Shown here one piece after another: positions 23,922 through 32,530 of a DNA stretch of 64,000 nt. This stretch comes from Hornefia butyriciproducens (GTDB lineage Bacteria > Bacillota > Clostridia > Peptostreptococcales > Anaerovoracaceae): NCBI RefSeq assembly GCF_009695915.1, contig NZ_VUMZ01000003.1, forward strand, positions 124,001 to 188,000, in the 5' to 3' direction. Both the position numbers and the translations under genes were made by a program. Within the stretch, counting starts at the first letter, position 1. Every line of letters starts with the position of its first letter. The notes beneath the pieces are model-generated. The model searched no databases. It was given only the letters and a program-made list of their open reading frames with translations, and had not been told where the DNA came from.

Positions 23922-26900
23922 ATGTTTAAAAAACTATCAGACAAGCCTGTCGCAGAGGTTCAGAAGGAACAGGTGAAAGAATGGAACGAGCAGGATCTGC
24001 TCGACAAGTGCGTAAAAGCCCGGGAGGGGCAGCCGCAGTTCGTCTTCTATGAGGGGCCGCCGACTGCCAACGGCAAACCGGGCATCCATCACGTGATGGC
24101 CAGAACGTTGAAGGACTCCATCAACCGCTACAAGACGATGCAGGGATTTCAGGTCAACCGAAAGGCAGGCTGGGATACCCACGGCCTTCCGGTGGAGATT
24201 GAAGTCGAGAAGCAGCTGGGATTCGACGGCAAACAGGACATCGAGCGCTACGGAATCCGGGAATTCAACAAGAAGTGCCGAGAGTCCGTCTTCACTTATA
24301 CCGGAATGTGGCGCGATATGAGTGAGCGGATGGGATATATGGCGGATATGGATCATCCTTATATCACGCTGGACAACGACTACATCGAGACAGAATGGTG
24401 GATCCTGAAGCAGTTCTTCGGGAAGGACATGATCTATGAGGGGCACAAAATCCTGCCCTACTGCCCGCGCTGCGGGACCGGACTGGCCTCCCACGAGGTG
24501 GCGCAGGGCTACAAGGACGTCAAGGTCAACACCCTGATCGTGAAATTCAAACGGAAGGACCGTGAGAATGAGTATTTCCTGGCCTGGACCACCACGCCCT
24601 GGACGCTGGCGTCCAATACTGTCATTACGGTGGGACCGGACTATGATTACATCCGTGCGAGAATGACGGAAGGAGAAGATGCGGGAAACGTCTTTTATGT
24701 GGCGAAGCATCTGGCGGACAAGGTTCTGGGAGAAGGAAAATATGAGATCCTGGAAGAAATGAAGGGAAAGGATCTGGAATATATCGAGTATGAGCAGCTG
24801 ATGCCGTTTGTAAAGGCCGACCCAAAGAAGAAAGCCTTCTTTGTCACCTGCATGGACTACGTTTCCATTGAGGACGGCACAGGCATCGTCCACACCGCCC
24901 CGGCCTTCGGTGAAGATGACTATCAGTGCGGCCGTAAATATGATCTTCCGATGCTACAGCCTGTGGACGAGCAGGGCTGCTTCACCGAGACCCCGTGGAA
25001 GGGACATTTTGTCATGGAAGAGGGTCTGGATGTGGAGATCATTAAGTACCTGGCGAAGGACAACAAAATCTACAAGAGAGAAAAAATCTCCCACAACTAT
25101 CCGCACTGCTGGAGATGCGGAACGCCGCTGGTCTATTACGCCAAGCCCAGCTGGTACATCAAAATGAGCGAACTGAAGGATCAGCTGGTGGCCAATAACA
25201 ATACCGTCAACTGGTATCCGCCCTTTGTCGGCGAAAAACGTTTCGGTAACTGGCTGGCGGAGGTCAAGGACTGGGCAATTTCCAGGACGAGATACTGGGG
25301 AATGCCGATTCCCATCTGGCGCTGTGAGTGCGGTCATCTGGAATGTATCGGAAGCCGCAGCGAGCTGGTGGAGAAGGCGATTGAGAATATCGACGAGAGC
25401 ATCGATATGCATCGCCCCTTTGTGGATGATGTCCATATCACCTGCCCGGTCTGCGGAAAACCGATGACCAGAATTCCGGAGGTAATCGACTGCTGGTTCG
25501 ATTCCGGCTCCATGCCCTATGCGCAGTGGCACTATCCGTTCGAACATAAGGAGGATTTCGACAAGCTGTTCCCTGCGGATTTCATCTGTGAGGGCATAGA
25601 CCAGACCAGAGGGTGGTTCTATTCCCTGATGGCCATTTCCACCTTTATTATGGGGCGATCTCCGTACAGAAATGTGCTTGTTAATGACCTTATCCTGGAC
25701 AAGAAGGGGAAGAAGATGTCCAAGCATGTGGGCAACACGGTTGACCCCTTTGAGATGCTGGACAAATACGGGGCTGATGCGACCCGCTGGTATCTGCTCA
25801 GCGTGTCTCCCGCCTGGTCGCCCACCAAATTTGACGAAGGCGGACTGCAGGAGGTGGTCAGCAAGTTCTTCGGAACGCTGAGAAACGTATACAACTTCTT
25901 TGTGCTGTATGCGAATATGGATAATATTGACGTGAAGAGCATGTCGGTTCCTTATACAGAGAAGCCAGAGCTTGACCGCTGGATTCTGTCGAAATACAAC
26001 CGTCTGGTGAAGGATGTCACGGATTATATGGATCATTATGACCATATGAAGACTGTCCGGGCCATAAGCGAGTTCGTCAATGAGGACCTTTCCAATTGGT
26101 ACATCCGCCGCGCCCGCCGTCGTTTCTACACAGAGGGAATGTCTAGAGACAAGGAGAGCGTTTACGCCACGACCTATGAAGTGCTGGAGGGAATCGCCCG
26201 TCTGATCGCGCCGATCGCGCCGTTCATCTCAGATGAGATGTACCGGAAACTGACCGGAGAGGAAACCGTCCATGTGGCGTATTTCCCGAAGGCAGATGTG
26301 AGTCAGATCGACAGGAATGTCGAGGAACGGATGGATCTGGTGCGCACACTCTGCAATCTGGGACGCGGAATCCGTGAAAAGGAGGGGATCAAGGTGCGTC
26401 AGCCGCTGTCAGAGATTCTGGTGGACGGCAAGTACAAAACTCTGATCGAGGATCTTTCGCCTCTGATTCGGGAGGAACTGAACGTGAAAGATGTTGTGTT
26501 CGCGGAAGATCTGGACGAATACATGAACTTCTCGCTGAAGCCGAATTTCCCCGTCGCGGGACCGGCGCTGGGCAGGAACATCAAGGCTTTTGGCGCCGCT
26601 CTTGCCAGAGAGGACGCCAACGCATTCATCTCCAGATTGGAGACGGAGGACAGCGTTCTGATGAATCTGAACGGAGAAGATACGGAAATTGAAAAAGACT
26701 TTGTCGATGTCCGCATCAACTCAAAGGAAGGATTCGCGGTGGCGATGGAAAACAACGTGTTCGCTATTCTGGATACGCAGATCACGCCGGAGCTGACAAG
26801 TGAAGGTCTCGCGAGAGAGATAGTTTCCAAGATTCAGCAGATGCGCAAGCAGAATGACTACGAGATGATGGATCGCATCAATATCTTCATTGAAGCTGAC

Positions 26901-27041
26901 GCGGAAGTGATGGGTGCGGTCAGCCAGCATGAGGAGTATATCAAGAGCGAGACGCTGGCGCAGGCGATGGAAGAGGCTTCGGAGCTCCCGCAGGTGGACA
27001 TCAACGGGCATAAAACCGGCCTCAGAATCGAGAGAATCTGA
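23922..27041 (+). CDS. ileS: Isoleucyl-tRNA synthetase
   Basis: A 1039-residue class Ia synthetase charging tRNA-Ile. The HIGH-like motif is G-K-P-G-I-H-H and the KMSKS-like motif is K-K-M-S-K-H-V-G-N. The inserted editing domain includes the T-T-P-W-T-L-A-S-N segment, and a zinc-like C-P-R-C-G site lies in the body. This is the long (about 1040) form common in Clostridia rather than the about 930-residue form of E. coli. The start ATG follows AAAGGA. Expression is controlled by the T-box just upstream; the stop overlaps the start of rlmN by one base. Confidence 0.96.
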   Translation: MFKKLSDKPVAEVQKEQVKEWNEQDLLDKCVKAREGQPQFVFYEGPPTANGKPGIHHVMARTLKDSINRYKTMQGFQVNRKAGWDTHGLPVEIEVEKQLGFDGKQDIERYGIREFNKKCRESVFTYTGMWRDMSERMGYMADMDHPYITLDNDYIETEWWILKQFFGKDMIYEGHKILPYCPRCGTGLASHEVAQGYKDVKVNTLIVKFKRKDRENEYFLAWTTTPWTLASNTVITVGPDYDYIRARMTEGEDAGNVFYVAKHLADKVLGEGKYEILEEMKGKDLEYIEYEQLMPFVKADPKKKAFFVTCMDYVSIEDGTGIVHTAPAFGEDDYQCGRKYDLPMLQPVDEQGCFTETPWKGHFVMEEGLDVEIIKYLAKDNKIYKREKISHNYPHCWRCGTPLVYYAKPSWYIKMSELKDQLVANNNTVNWYPPFVGEKRFGNWLAEVKDWAISRTRYWGMPIPIWRCECGHLECIGSRSELVEKAIENIDESIDMHRPFVDDVHITCPVCGKPMTRIPEVIDCWFDSGSMPYAQWHYPFEHKEDFDKLFPADFICEGIDQTRGWFYSLMAISTFIMGRSPYRNVLVNDLILDKKGKKMSKHVGNTVDPFEMLDKYGADATRWYLLSVSPAWSPTKFDEGGLQEVVSKFFGTLRNVYNFFVLYANMDNIDVKSMSVPYTEKPELDRWILSKYNRLVKDVTDYMDHYDHMKTVRAISEFVNEDLSNWYIRRARRRFYTEGMSRDKESVYATTYEVLEGIARLIAPIAPFISDEMYRKLTGEETVHVAYFPKADVSQIDRNVEERMDLVRTLCNLGRGIREKEGIKVRQPLSEILVDGKYKTLIEDLSPLIREELNVKDVVFAEDLDEYMNFSLKPNFPVAGPALGRNIKAFGAALAREDANAFISRLETEDSVLMNLNGEDTEIEKDFVDVRINSKEGFAVAMENNVFAILDTQITPELTSEGLAREIVSKIQQMRKQNDYEMMDRINIFIEADAEVMGAVSQHEEYIKSETLAQAMEEASELPQVDINGHKTGLRIERI

Positions 27042-28075
27042 TGAAGGAACTGAGAGGCCTGACGCTGTCAGAAACGGAGGATATCGTTCGGGCCGAGGGT
27101 GAACCGCGCTTCCGGGGGAAGCAACTGTTTCAGTGGATAAGCAGGGGCGTGACGGATTTCGGAGAGATGAGAAATCTGCCGAAAACCTTGAGGCAGAATC
27201 TGGCGGAAAAGTACAGAGTTGACAGTCTCAGGGTGATCTGCGACCAGCAGTCCCGAAGCGACGGGACGAGAAAGTTTCTCTTCGCGCTGGAGGACGGAAA
27301 CGCGGTGGAGAGCGTGTTCATGAAGTACAGCTACGGGAACACCGTGTGCGTTTCCTCTCAGGCCGGATGTCGTATGGGATGCGCCTTCTGCGCATCGGGA
27401 ATCGGCGGACTGCGTCGGAATCTGACTGCGGGGGAGATGATTTCCCAGATCCTGGATATCGAGAGAATGACGGGAGAAAAGGTGTCGCGGACAGTTGTCA
27501 TGGGGACGGGAGAACCGTTTGACAATTATGACGGACTGACAAAATTTATCCGCGTCATGAACGATGTAAACGGACGGAACATGGGACTGCGGAATTTTAC
27601 TGTTTCCACCTGCGGTCTGGTTCCGGAGATGCTCCGGTTCGCCGGGGATTTTCCGCAGGTGAATCTGGCGGTTTCGCTTCATGCGCCCACCGATGAACAG
27701 CGGAGCCGCATCATGCCGGTGAACCGGAGGTATCCTCTCCGTGAACTGATGGAAGCGGCAAAGGAGTATGAAACGATAACCTCCCGGCGGGTCACCTTTG
27801 AATACGCGCTGATCCGGGGCGTCAATGACCGGGACCGGGATGTGGAGCAGCTGATTCGTTTGCTGTCCGGGACCCTCTGCCATGTGAACCTGATTCCGCT
27901 GAACGAGGTCAGCGAAACAGGCTTTGTCACAGCGGGGAGAGAACGGGCGAAGGCAATACAGAAAACTCTGGAGCAGAAAGGAATACCGGCCACTGTGCGC
28001 CGGCAGCTGGGAGCGGATATCGACGGCGCCTGCGGACAGCTGCGATTGGAAAATTCACAAAAATACATTGAATGA
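27041..28075 (+). CDS. rlmN: 23S rRNA (adenine-2503-C2) methyltransferase RlmN, radical SAM
   Basis: A 344-residue radical-SAM methyltransferase that modifies A2503 of 23S rRNA and, in its family, A37 of some tRNAs. It has the cluster motif C-R-M-G-C-A-F-C-A-S-G, the S-Q-A-G-C segment in front and the G-T-G-E-P-F-D-N-Y SAM-binding motif. The catalytic C-terminal Cys lies in D-G-A-C-G-Q-L. Its ATG overlaps the ileS stop (TGATG), so it is probably under T-box control too. Confidence 0.96.
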   Translation: MKELRGLTLSETEDIVRAEGEPRFRGKQLFQWISRGVTDFGEMRNLPKTLRQNLAEKYRVDSLRVICDQQSRSDGTRKFLFALEDGNAVESVFMKYSYGNTVCVSSQAGCRMGCAFCASGIGGLRRNLTAGEMISQILDIERMTGEKVSRTVVMGTGEPFDNYDGLTKFIRVMNDVNGRNMGLRNFTVSTCGLVPEMLRFAGDFPQVNLAVSLHAPTDEQRSRIMPVNRRYPLRELMEAAKEYETITSRRVTFEYALIRGVNDRDRDVEQLIRLLSGTLCHVNLIPLNEVSETGFVTAGRERAKAIQKTLEQKGIPATVRRQLGADIDGACGQLRLENSQKYIE

Positions 28076-28096
28076 ACAGGGCCGTTGTTGTATAAT
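28068..28096 (+). promoter_or_regulatory. Promoter of the small P-loop protein gene
   Basis: TTGAAT (28068-28073), 17 bases, TATAAT (28091-28096). The -35 lies on the stop codon of rlmN. Confidence 0.75.
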
Positions 28097-28132
28097 AAAT
28101 GCAATACATAAGAACGAATGGAGGGCAACGAC

Positions 28133-28555
28133 ATGGTTAAACTACTGATTGGGCATAAGGGTACCGGTAAAACGAAGCAGATGATCGCTCTTGCCAATGA
28201 GCAGGTTGAACATAGTGACGGGAGTATCATTTTTATCAATAAGAATGCGAGGCTGACCTATGATCTGAAATATCGGATCCGGGTGGTCTGCATGGAGGAC
28301 TTTGAACATATTACGAATGCGGATGAATATATCGGTTTCCTTTATGGAATCATCAGTTCCGACCATGATATTGAGACGATTTATATTGACAGCATTCTGA
28401 AGCACGCGGACTTTTCTCTCGGAGATATCCCGGAATTTCTGGAACGGCTGTCGGATATTTCCAAGAACTACGGAATGGACTTTGTTGTCAGCCTGTCCGC
28501 GGAGAAGGAAGAGATGATCGGAGTCGACTTCTCCCAGTATGAGATTTTAAACTGA
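28133..28555 (+). CDS. Small P-loop nucleotide-binding protein of unknown function
   Basis: A 140-residue protein whose N-terminus is a Walker A loop, G-H-K-G-T-G-K-T-K. A Walker B-like hydrophobic strand ending in D, E-T-I-Y-I-D-S, lies in the middle, and the rest is a compact alpha/beta fold. It looks like an isolated minimal ATPase domain of the PilT/AAA-like group seen as single genes in Clostridia. No partner gene is adjacent. GGAGGG precedes the ATG. It is flanked by its own promoter and terminator, so it is a stand-alone unit. Confidence 0.8.
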   Translation: MVKLLIGHKGTGKTKQMIALANEQVEHSDGSIIFINKNARLTYDLKYRIRVVCMEDFEHITNADEYIGFLYGIISSDHDIETIYIDSILKHADFSLGDIPEFLERLSDISKNYGMDFVVSLSAEKEEMIGVDFSQYEILN

Positions 28556-28570
28556 TCACAGGAACAGATT

Positions 28571-28598
28571 AAGGGGCGTGAACAGCCCCTTTTTTTTG
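28571..28598 (+). terminator. Terminator of the P-loop protein gene
   Basis: AAGGGGC-gtgaaca-GCCCCTT followed by a run of T. Confidence 0.9.
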
Positions 28599-28622
28599 AC
28601 AGGTTATACAGGAAGGAGCGGC

Positions 28623-29330
28623 ATGGACACCATCGAACGCATTCGCAGGATCTACGAGCGGCATGAACCTGCGCCCATTGGTAAGTACCGTTTTTTCAGC
28701 GTATTGATTCCCTTTGTTGAAAAAGACGGGGAGCTCTGTCTGCTTTACGAGGTCAGAGCACGGGATATGGACAGCGATCCGGGAGAAATCTGTTTTCCGG
28801 GCGGTCATGTGGAGCCGGGAGAGGAACTGCTTGCGGCGGCGCTCAGAGAGACGGAGGAGGAAATCGGAATCCCTTCCGACCGGATTGAAATTCTGGGTCA
28901 GGGGGATGTCCTCTACGGATACGCGAACTATTCTCTCTACACTTTTATCGGCGTTATTCAATACAGGGATTTTCTGAAGGCCACTATCCAGGAGGAAGAG
29001 GTGGACGAGATTTTCCTGATGCCGGTTTCACATCTGGACTTCAGCAGGGCGCAGCATTTCCGGGAAAGAGTCTATGCAGAGGTTACGGACGATTTTCCGT
29101 ATGATGAAGTCGGCATTGATGAGGATTATAACTGGCGGACAGGGCAGTGGATCGTGCCGGTGCTTACCGTGGACGGTCGGGTAATCTGGGGACTGACAGC
29201 CCGGATCAGTGAAGGTGTTGTGAAGCTGCTGCGGGAGCATCATATCGGAGAACTGGAGATTCAGCTGGAGGTTCCGGAGACCACGGAGGAAAAGTATACA
29301 GGAGAGAGCGATGTTTCTGCCGATAAATAG
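28623..29330 (+). CDS. NUDIX hydrolase, CoA pyrophosphatase-like
   Basis: A 235-residue NUDIX protein. The box G-G-H-V-E-P-G-E-E-L-L-A-A-A-L-R-E-T-E-E follows the I-C-F-P segment, a pattern of the NudL/YeaB coenzyme-A pyrophosphatases, which cleave CoA to 4'-phosphopantetheine and 3',5'-ADP. The ATG follows GGAAGGAGCGG. It overlaps the next gene by 20 bases, so the two are translationally coupled. Confidence 0.88.
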   Translation: MDTIERIRRIYERHEPAPIGKYRFFSVLIPFVEKDGELCLLYEVRARDMDSDPGEICFPGGHVEPGEELLAAALRETEEEIGIPSDRIEILGQGDVLYGYANYSLYTFIGVIQYRDFLKATIQEEEVDEIFLMPVSHLDFSRAQHFRERVYAEVTDDFPYDEVGIDEDYNWRTGQWIVPVLTVDGRVIWGLTARISEGVVKLLREHHIGELEIQLEVPETTEEKYTGESDVSADK

Positions 29331-31167
29331 GAAGGAAATGGAAGAGCGGGGCTGGGAGCAGCCCGATTTTGTGCTGGTCACGGGAGACGCCTATGTGGAT
29401 CATCATTCCTTTGGCACGGCGATTATCAGCCGGCTTCTGGAGCGCTTCGGATATAAGGTTGCGGTTCTTGCGCAGCCGGACTTCCGCTCCTGTGAGGACT
29501 TCCGCCGGTTTGGAAGGCCGCGGCTGGGGTTCCTGATCAACAGCGGTGTCGTGGATTCCATGGTCAATCATTATTCGGTATTCCGGCACCGGCGGCGTGT
29601 GGACGAATATTCTCCCGGAGGCGTTCCGGGGAAACGTCCGGATAGGGCGGTGATCGTATACAGCAACCGTGCCAGAGAGGCTTATCGTGATGTCCCCGTG
29701 ATTATCGGAGGCATCGAAGCCAGTCTTCGCCGTCTGGGTCATTATGACTACTGGGACGATAGGGTGCGGAGGTCGATTCTGCTGGATTCCAGAGCGGATC
29801 TGCTGATCTACGGCATGGGAGAGCGCGCCGTCCTGGAAATCGCGGAGGCGCTGGACAGCGGAATTCACATTTCGGATATCACCTGGATTCGGGGAACATG
29901 CTATCGGACTCGGGAATTCGTGCCGGATGAGCAGAGTCAGATTCTTCCGGCGTTTGAGGAAATCGCAGCGTCCAGAGATGCTTATGCTGAGAGCTTCGCG
30001 ATGCAGTACCGGGAGAATGATCCGATCTGCGGCCGGCGTCTGGCGGAGCCTTACGGTGAGCATTCTTTTGTGGTACAAAATCTCCCCCAGGAACCGCTTA
30101 CGCGTCAGGAACTGGACGATCTCTATGAGCTGCCGTATGAAAATGAAGAACATCCGATGTACCGGGATATGGGCGGAATTCCCGCATTCCGGGAAGTGAA
30201 GTTCAGTCTGGTGTCAAGCCGCGGATGCTTCGGAGGCTGCAGCTTCTGTGCGTTGACCTATCATCAGGGAAGACAGGTGAGGAGCCGCAGCAGGGAATCC
30301 CTTGTGCGAGAGGCAGAGAAGCTGATCCGGAAACCGGACTTCAGGGGTTATATTCATGATGTGGGCGGCCCCACCGCCAATTTCCGCGGCCCGGCCTGTG
30401 ATAAACAGCTGAAGTACGGTGTGTGCAGGGGAAAGGACTGTCTGTATCCGAAACCCTGTCGGAGTATGAAGATCGATCACAGCGACTATCTGGAGGTTCT
30501 GAAGGCGATCCGTGAGCTGCCCGGAGTGAAAAAGGTCTTCATCCGCTCAGGGATCCGCTATGATTATCTGATGGCGGACCCGAAACGGCAGAAGTTTATG
30601 GATGAACTGTGCGCTCACCATGTCAGCGGAACACTGAAGGTGGCTCCGGAGCATATCGCGCAGCGAGCCCTGCATTATATGGGAAAGCCGTCCGCAGATG
30701 TTTTTACGGAATTTGTGAAACAGTACAGGCAGACGAACAGGCGGCTGAACAAAAAGCAGTATCTGATCCCGTATCTGATCAGTTCGCATCCCGGCTGCAC
30801 GCTGGAAGACGCGGTGGATCTGGCTTTGTTCCTCAAAGAATACGGATTCATCCCCGATCAGGTTCAGGACTTTTATCCCACACCGGGAACGCTGGCCACC
30901 GCTATGTTCTATACGGAGACAGATCCGCGGACAGGCGAGCATATCTATGTGGCGAAATCTCTGGAAGACAAGAAAATGCAGAGGGCGCTGATTCATTATA
31001 ACAGACCGGAAAACCGCAGAACCGTGCTGCGGGCGCTGGAAAAGGCGGGGCGGAAGGATCTGATTCCGGTGCTGCTCACAGAGGGAAGAAGAAATGGGAA
31101 CACTAAAGGATCTCACAAAGGTCATCGAACAGGCACAGCGGCAGGTCGCAAACACCGGAAGCGTTGA
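29311..31167 (+). CDS. YgiQ family radical SAM protein
   Basis: A 618-residue radical-SAM protein of the YgiQ (UPF0313) family. The N-terminal domain includes D-A-Y-V-D-H-H-S-F-G, and the central radical-SAM core has C-F-G-G-C-S-F-C-A-L-T. The C-terminal part ends in a basic tail. The reaction is unknown. AGGAGAG precedes the ATG. The end overlaps the methyltransferase gene by 74 bases, which is unusually long. The final residues (K-G-S-H-K-G-H-R-T-G-T) come only from that overlap and may be an extension. Confidence 0.9.
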   Translation: MFLPINRKEMEERGWEQPDFVLVTGDAYVDHHSFGTAIISRLLERFGYKVAVLAQPDFRSCEDFRRFGRPRLGFLINSGVVDSMVNHYSVFRHRRRVDEYSPGGVPGKRPDRAVIVYSNRAREAYRDVPVIIGGIEASLRRLGHYDYWDDRVRRSILLDSRADLLIYGMGERAVLEIAEALDSGIHISDITWIRGTCYRTREFVPDEQSQILPAFEEIAASRDAYAESFAMQYRENDPICGRRLAEPYGEHSFVVQNLPQEPLTRQELDDLYELPYENEEHPMYRDMGGIPAFREVKFSLVSSRGCFGGCSFCALTYHQGRQVRSRSRESLVREAEKLIRKPDFRGYIHDVGGPTANFRGPACDKQLKYGVCRGKDCLYPKPCRSMKIDHSDYLEVLKAIRELPGVKKVFIRSGIRYDYLMADPKRQKFMDELCAHHVSGTLKVAPEHIAQRALHYMGKPSADVFTEFVKQYRQTNRRLNKKQYLIPYLISSHPGCTLEDAVDLALFLKEYGFIPDQVQDFYPTPGTLATAMFYTETDPRTGEHIYVAKSLEDKKMQRALIHYNRPENRRTVLRALEKAGRKDLIPVLLTEGRRNGNTKGSHKGHRTGTAAGRKHRKR

Positions 31168-32485
31168 ATTTACAATGCTGGAAGAAGTGAATCCGATGAA
31201 GAGCCGGTCGGTTCGCAGAGCAGATGCCGAAGAATGTGTTGACAATAAAATGTATTACGGAGACAATATAAGACTGCTGAAATCCCTGGCGGAGAGGGAG
31301 GAAAACAGGGGGAAACTGAAACTGATTTACATCGATCCGCCCTTTTTCTCTGAAGCGCGGTATGACGCGGTAATCCGTGTGTCGGGAAGTAACATCCGGC
31401 ACCCCGCATATGACGACAAATGGCAGCAGGGTTTGTACGGATATCTCAGGCAGCTGACGGCGCGTCTGATTCTGATGAGAGAACTTCTGGCGGATGACGG
31501 CCTGATCTGGCTGCATCTGGACTGGCATGTAGTGCATTATGCCAGAATCATCATGGATGAACTCTTCGGTGAGAAGAATTTTGTCAATGAAATCATCTGG
31601 ACTTACAAATCCGGCGGAAGCGGACGGAGACGCTTCGCCAGAAAGCACGATAATATTCTGGTGTACAGCAAAACGAAGCATTACACATTTAATGTTCTGA
31701 AGGAGAAATCCTATAACCGGCAGTTCAAGCCGTACCGGTTCAAGGGTGTAAAGGAGTATCGCGACGAGCTGGGCTGGTACACTATGGTGAACATGAAGGA
31801 CGTCTGGCACATCGACATGGTGGGACGAACCTCGGCGGAGCGTACGGGTTACGCGACGCAGAAGCCGGAGCAGCTGCTGGAGCGCATTGTGGAATGCTGC
31901 ACGGAACCGGGAGATCTGTGTGCTGATTTTTTCTGTGGCAGCGGGACATTACCGGCGGTGGCGGCGCGTATGGGACGGTCGTTTATCGCCTGCGACCGGG
32001 GAAGGCTTGCGGTCGAAAGCACTATCGGACGTCTCTGTGCGCAGGGGGCCGGGTTCCGTGTGTACGTAGAGGAACCGGAGCATCGCACCGAAGGTATAAG
32101 GAAGTCCCGCTTTGAGGCGGAGGTGCATATGAGCATGGAGGGGTTTCCGGGATCTGACAAAAGTCTCGTGACGATTCGTCTCGGAAGTGTCCGGGAGCAC
32201 CGTCTTCCTCCGGGCATGGAGGAAAAGTCCAGAACTGTGATCCGAAAGGCTGTCCGGAACAGCCCTCTTGACCTGATTGAGGCCTGGAGCGTGGATTTTG
32301 ACTACGACGGCAGGGTGCATCGCCCCTCCGCGGTATTCGTACGGAACAAAAAAGGACTGGAGGATGTCTGCAGGCAGATCGTGGGGCCGGACTGCCGGAG
32401 AATCTGTGTGAAAATTGCAGACGTCATGGGTAATGTGTTCTATGTCGACCGCCCCTGCACGCAGATCCGTTCAGATGCCCAGTAG
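31094..32485 (+). CDS. Orphan DNA methyltransferase, N4/N6 (beta class)
   Basis: A 463-residue amino-methyltransferase. The catalytic motif D-P-P-F-F comes first (about residue 79), and the SAM-binding motif D-F-F-C-G-S-G-T comes later (about 279), the order of the beta class (type III Mod-like). About 110 extra residues follow. The motif is DPPF rather than the usual DPPY/NPPY; the Phe is uncommon but known. No restriction endonuclease or specificity gene is adjacent. The gene begins inside ygiQ, 74 bases before its stop, suggesting coupled translation. Confidence 0.9.
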   Translation: MGTLKDLTKVIEQAQRQVANTGSVEFTMLEEVNPMKSRSVRRADAEECVDNKMYYGDNIRLLKSLAEREENRGKLKLIYIDPPFFSEARYDAVIRVSGSNIRHPAYDDKWQQGLYGYLRQLTARLILMRELLADDGLIWLHLDWHVVHYARIIMDELFGEKNFVNEIIWTYKSGGSGRRRFARKHDNILVYSKTKHYTFNVLKEKSYNRQFKPYRFKGVKEYRDELGWYTMVNMKDVWHIDMVGRTSAERTGYATQKPEQLLERIVECCTEPGDLCADFFCGSGTLPAVAARMGRSFIACDRGRLAVESTIGRLCAQGAGFRVYVEEPEHRTEGIRKSRFEAEVHMSMEGFPGSDKSLVTIRLGSVREHRLPPGMEEKSRTVIRKAVRNSPLDLIEAWSVDFDYDGRVHRPSAVFVRNKKGLEDVCRQIVGPDCRRICVKIADVMGNVFYVDRPCTQIRSDAQ

Positions 32486-32530
32486 GGGAGGCCTGTAGGC
32501 GAGCCGGATCAGAATTCCGGCAGGGCAGCC

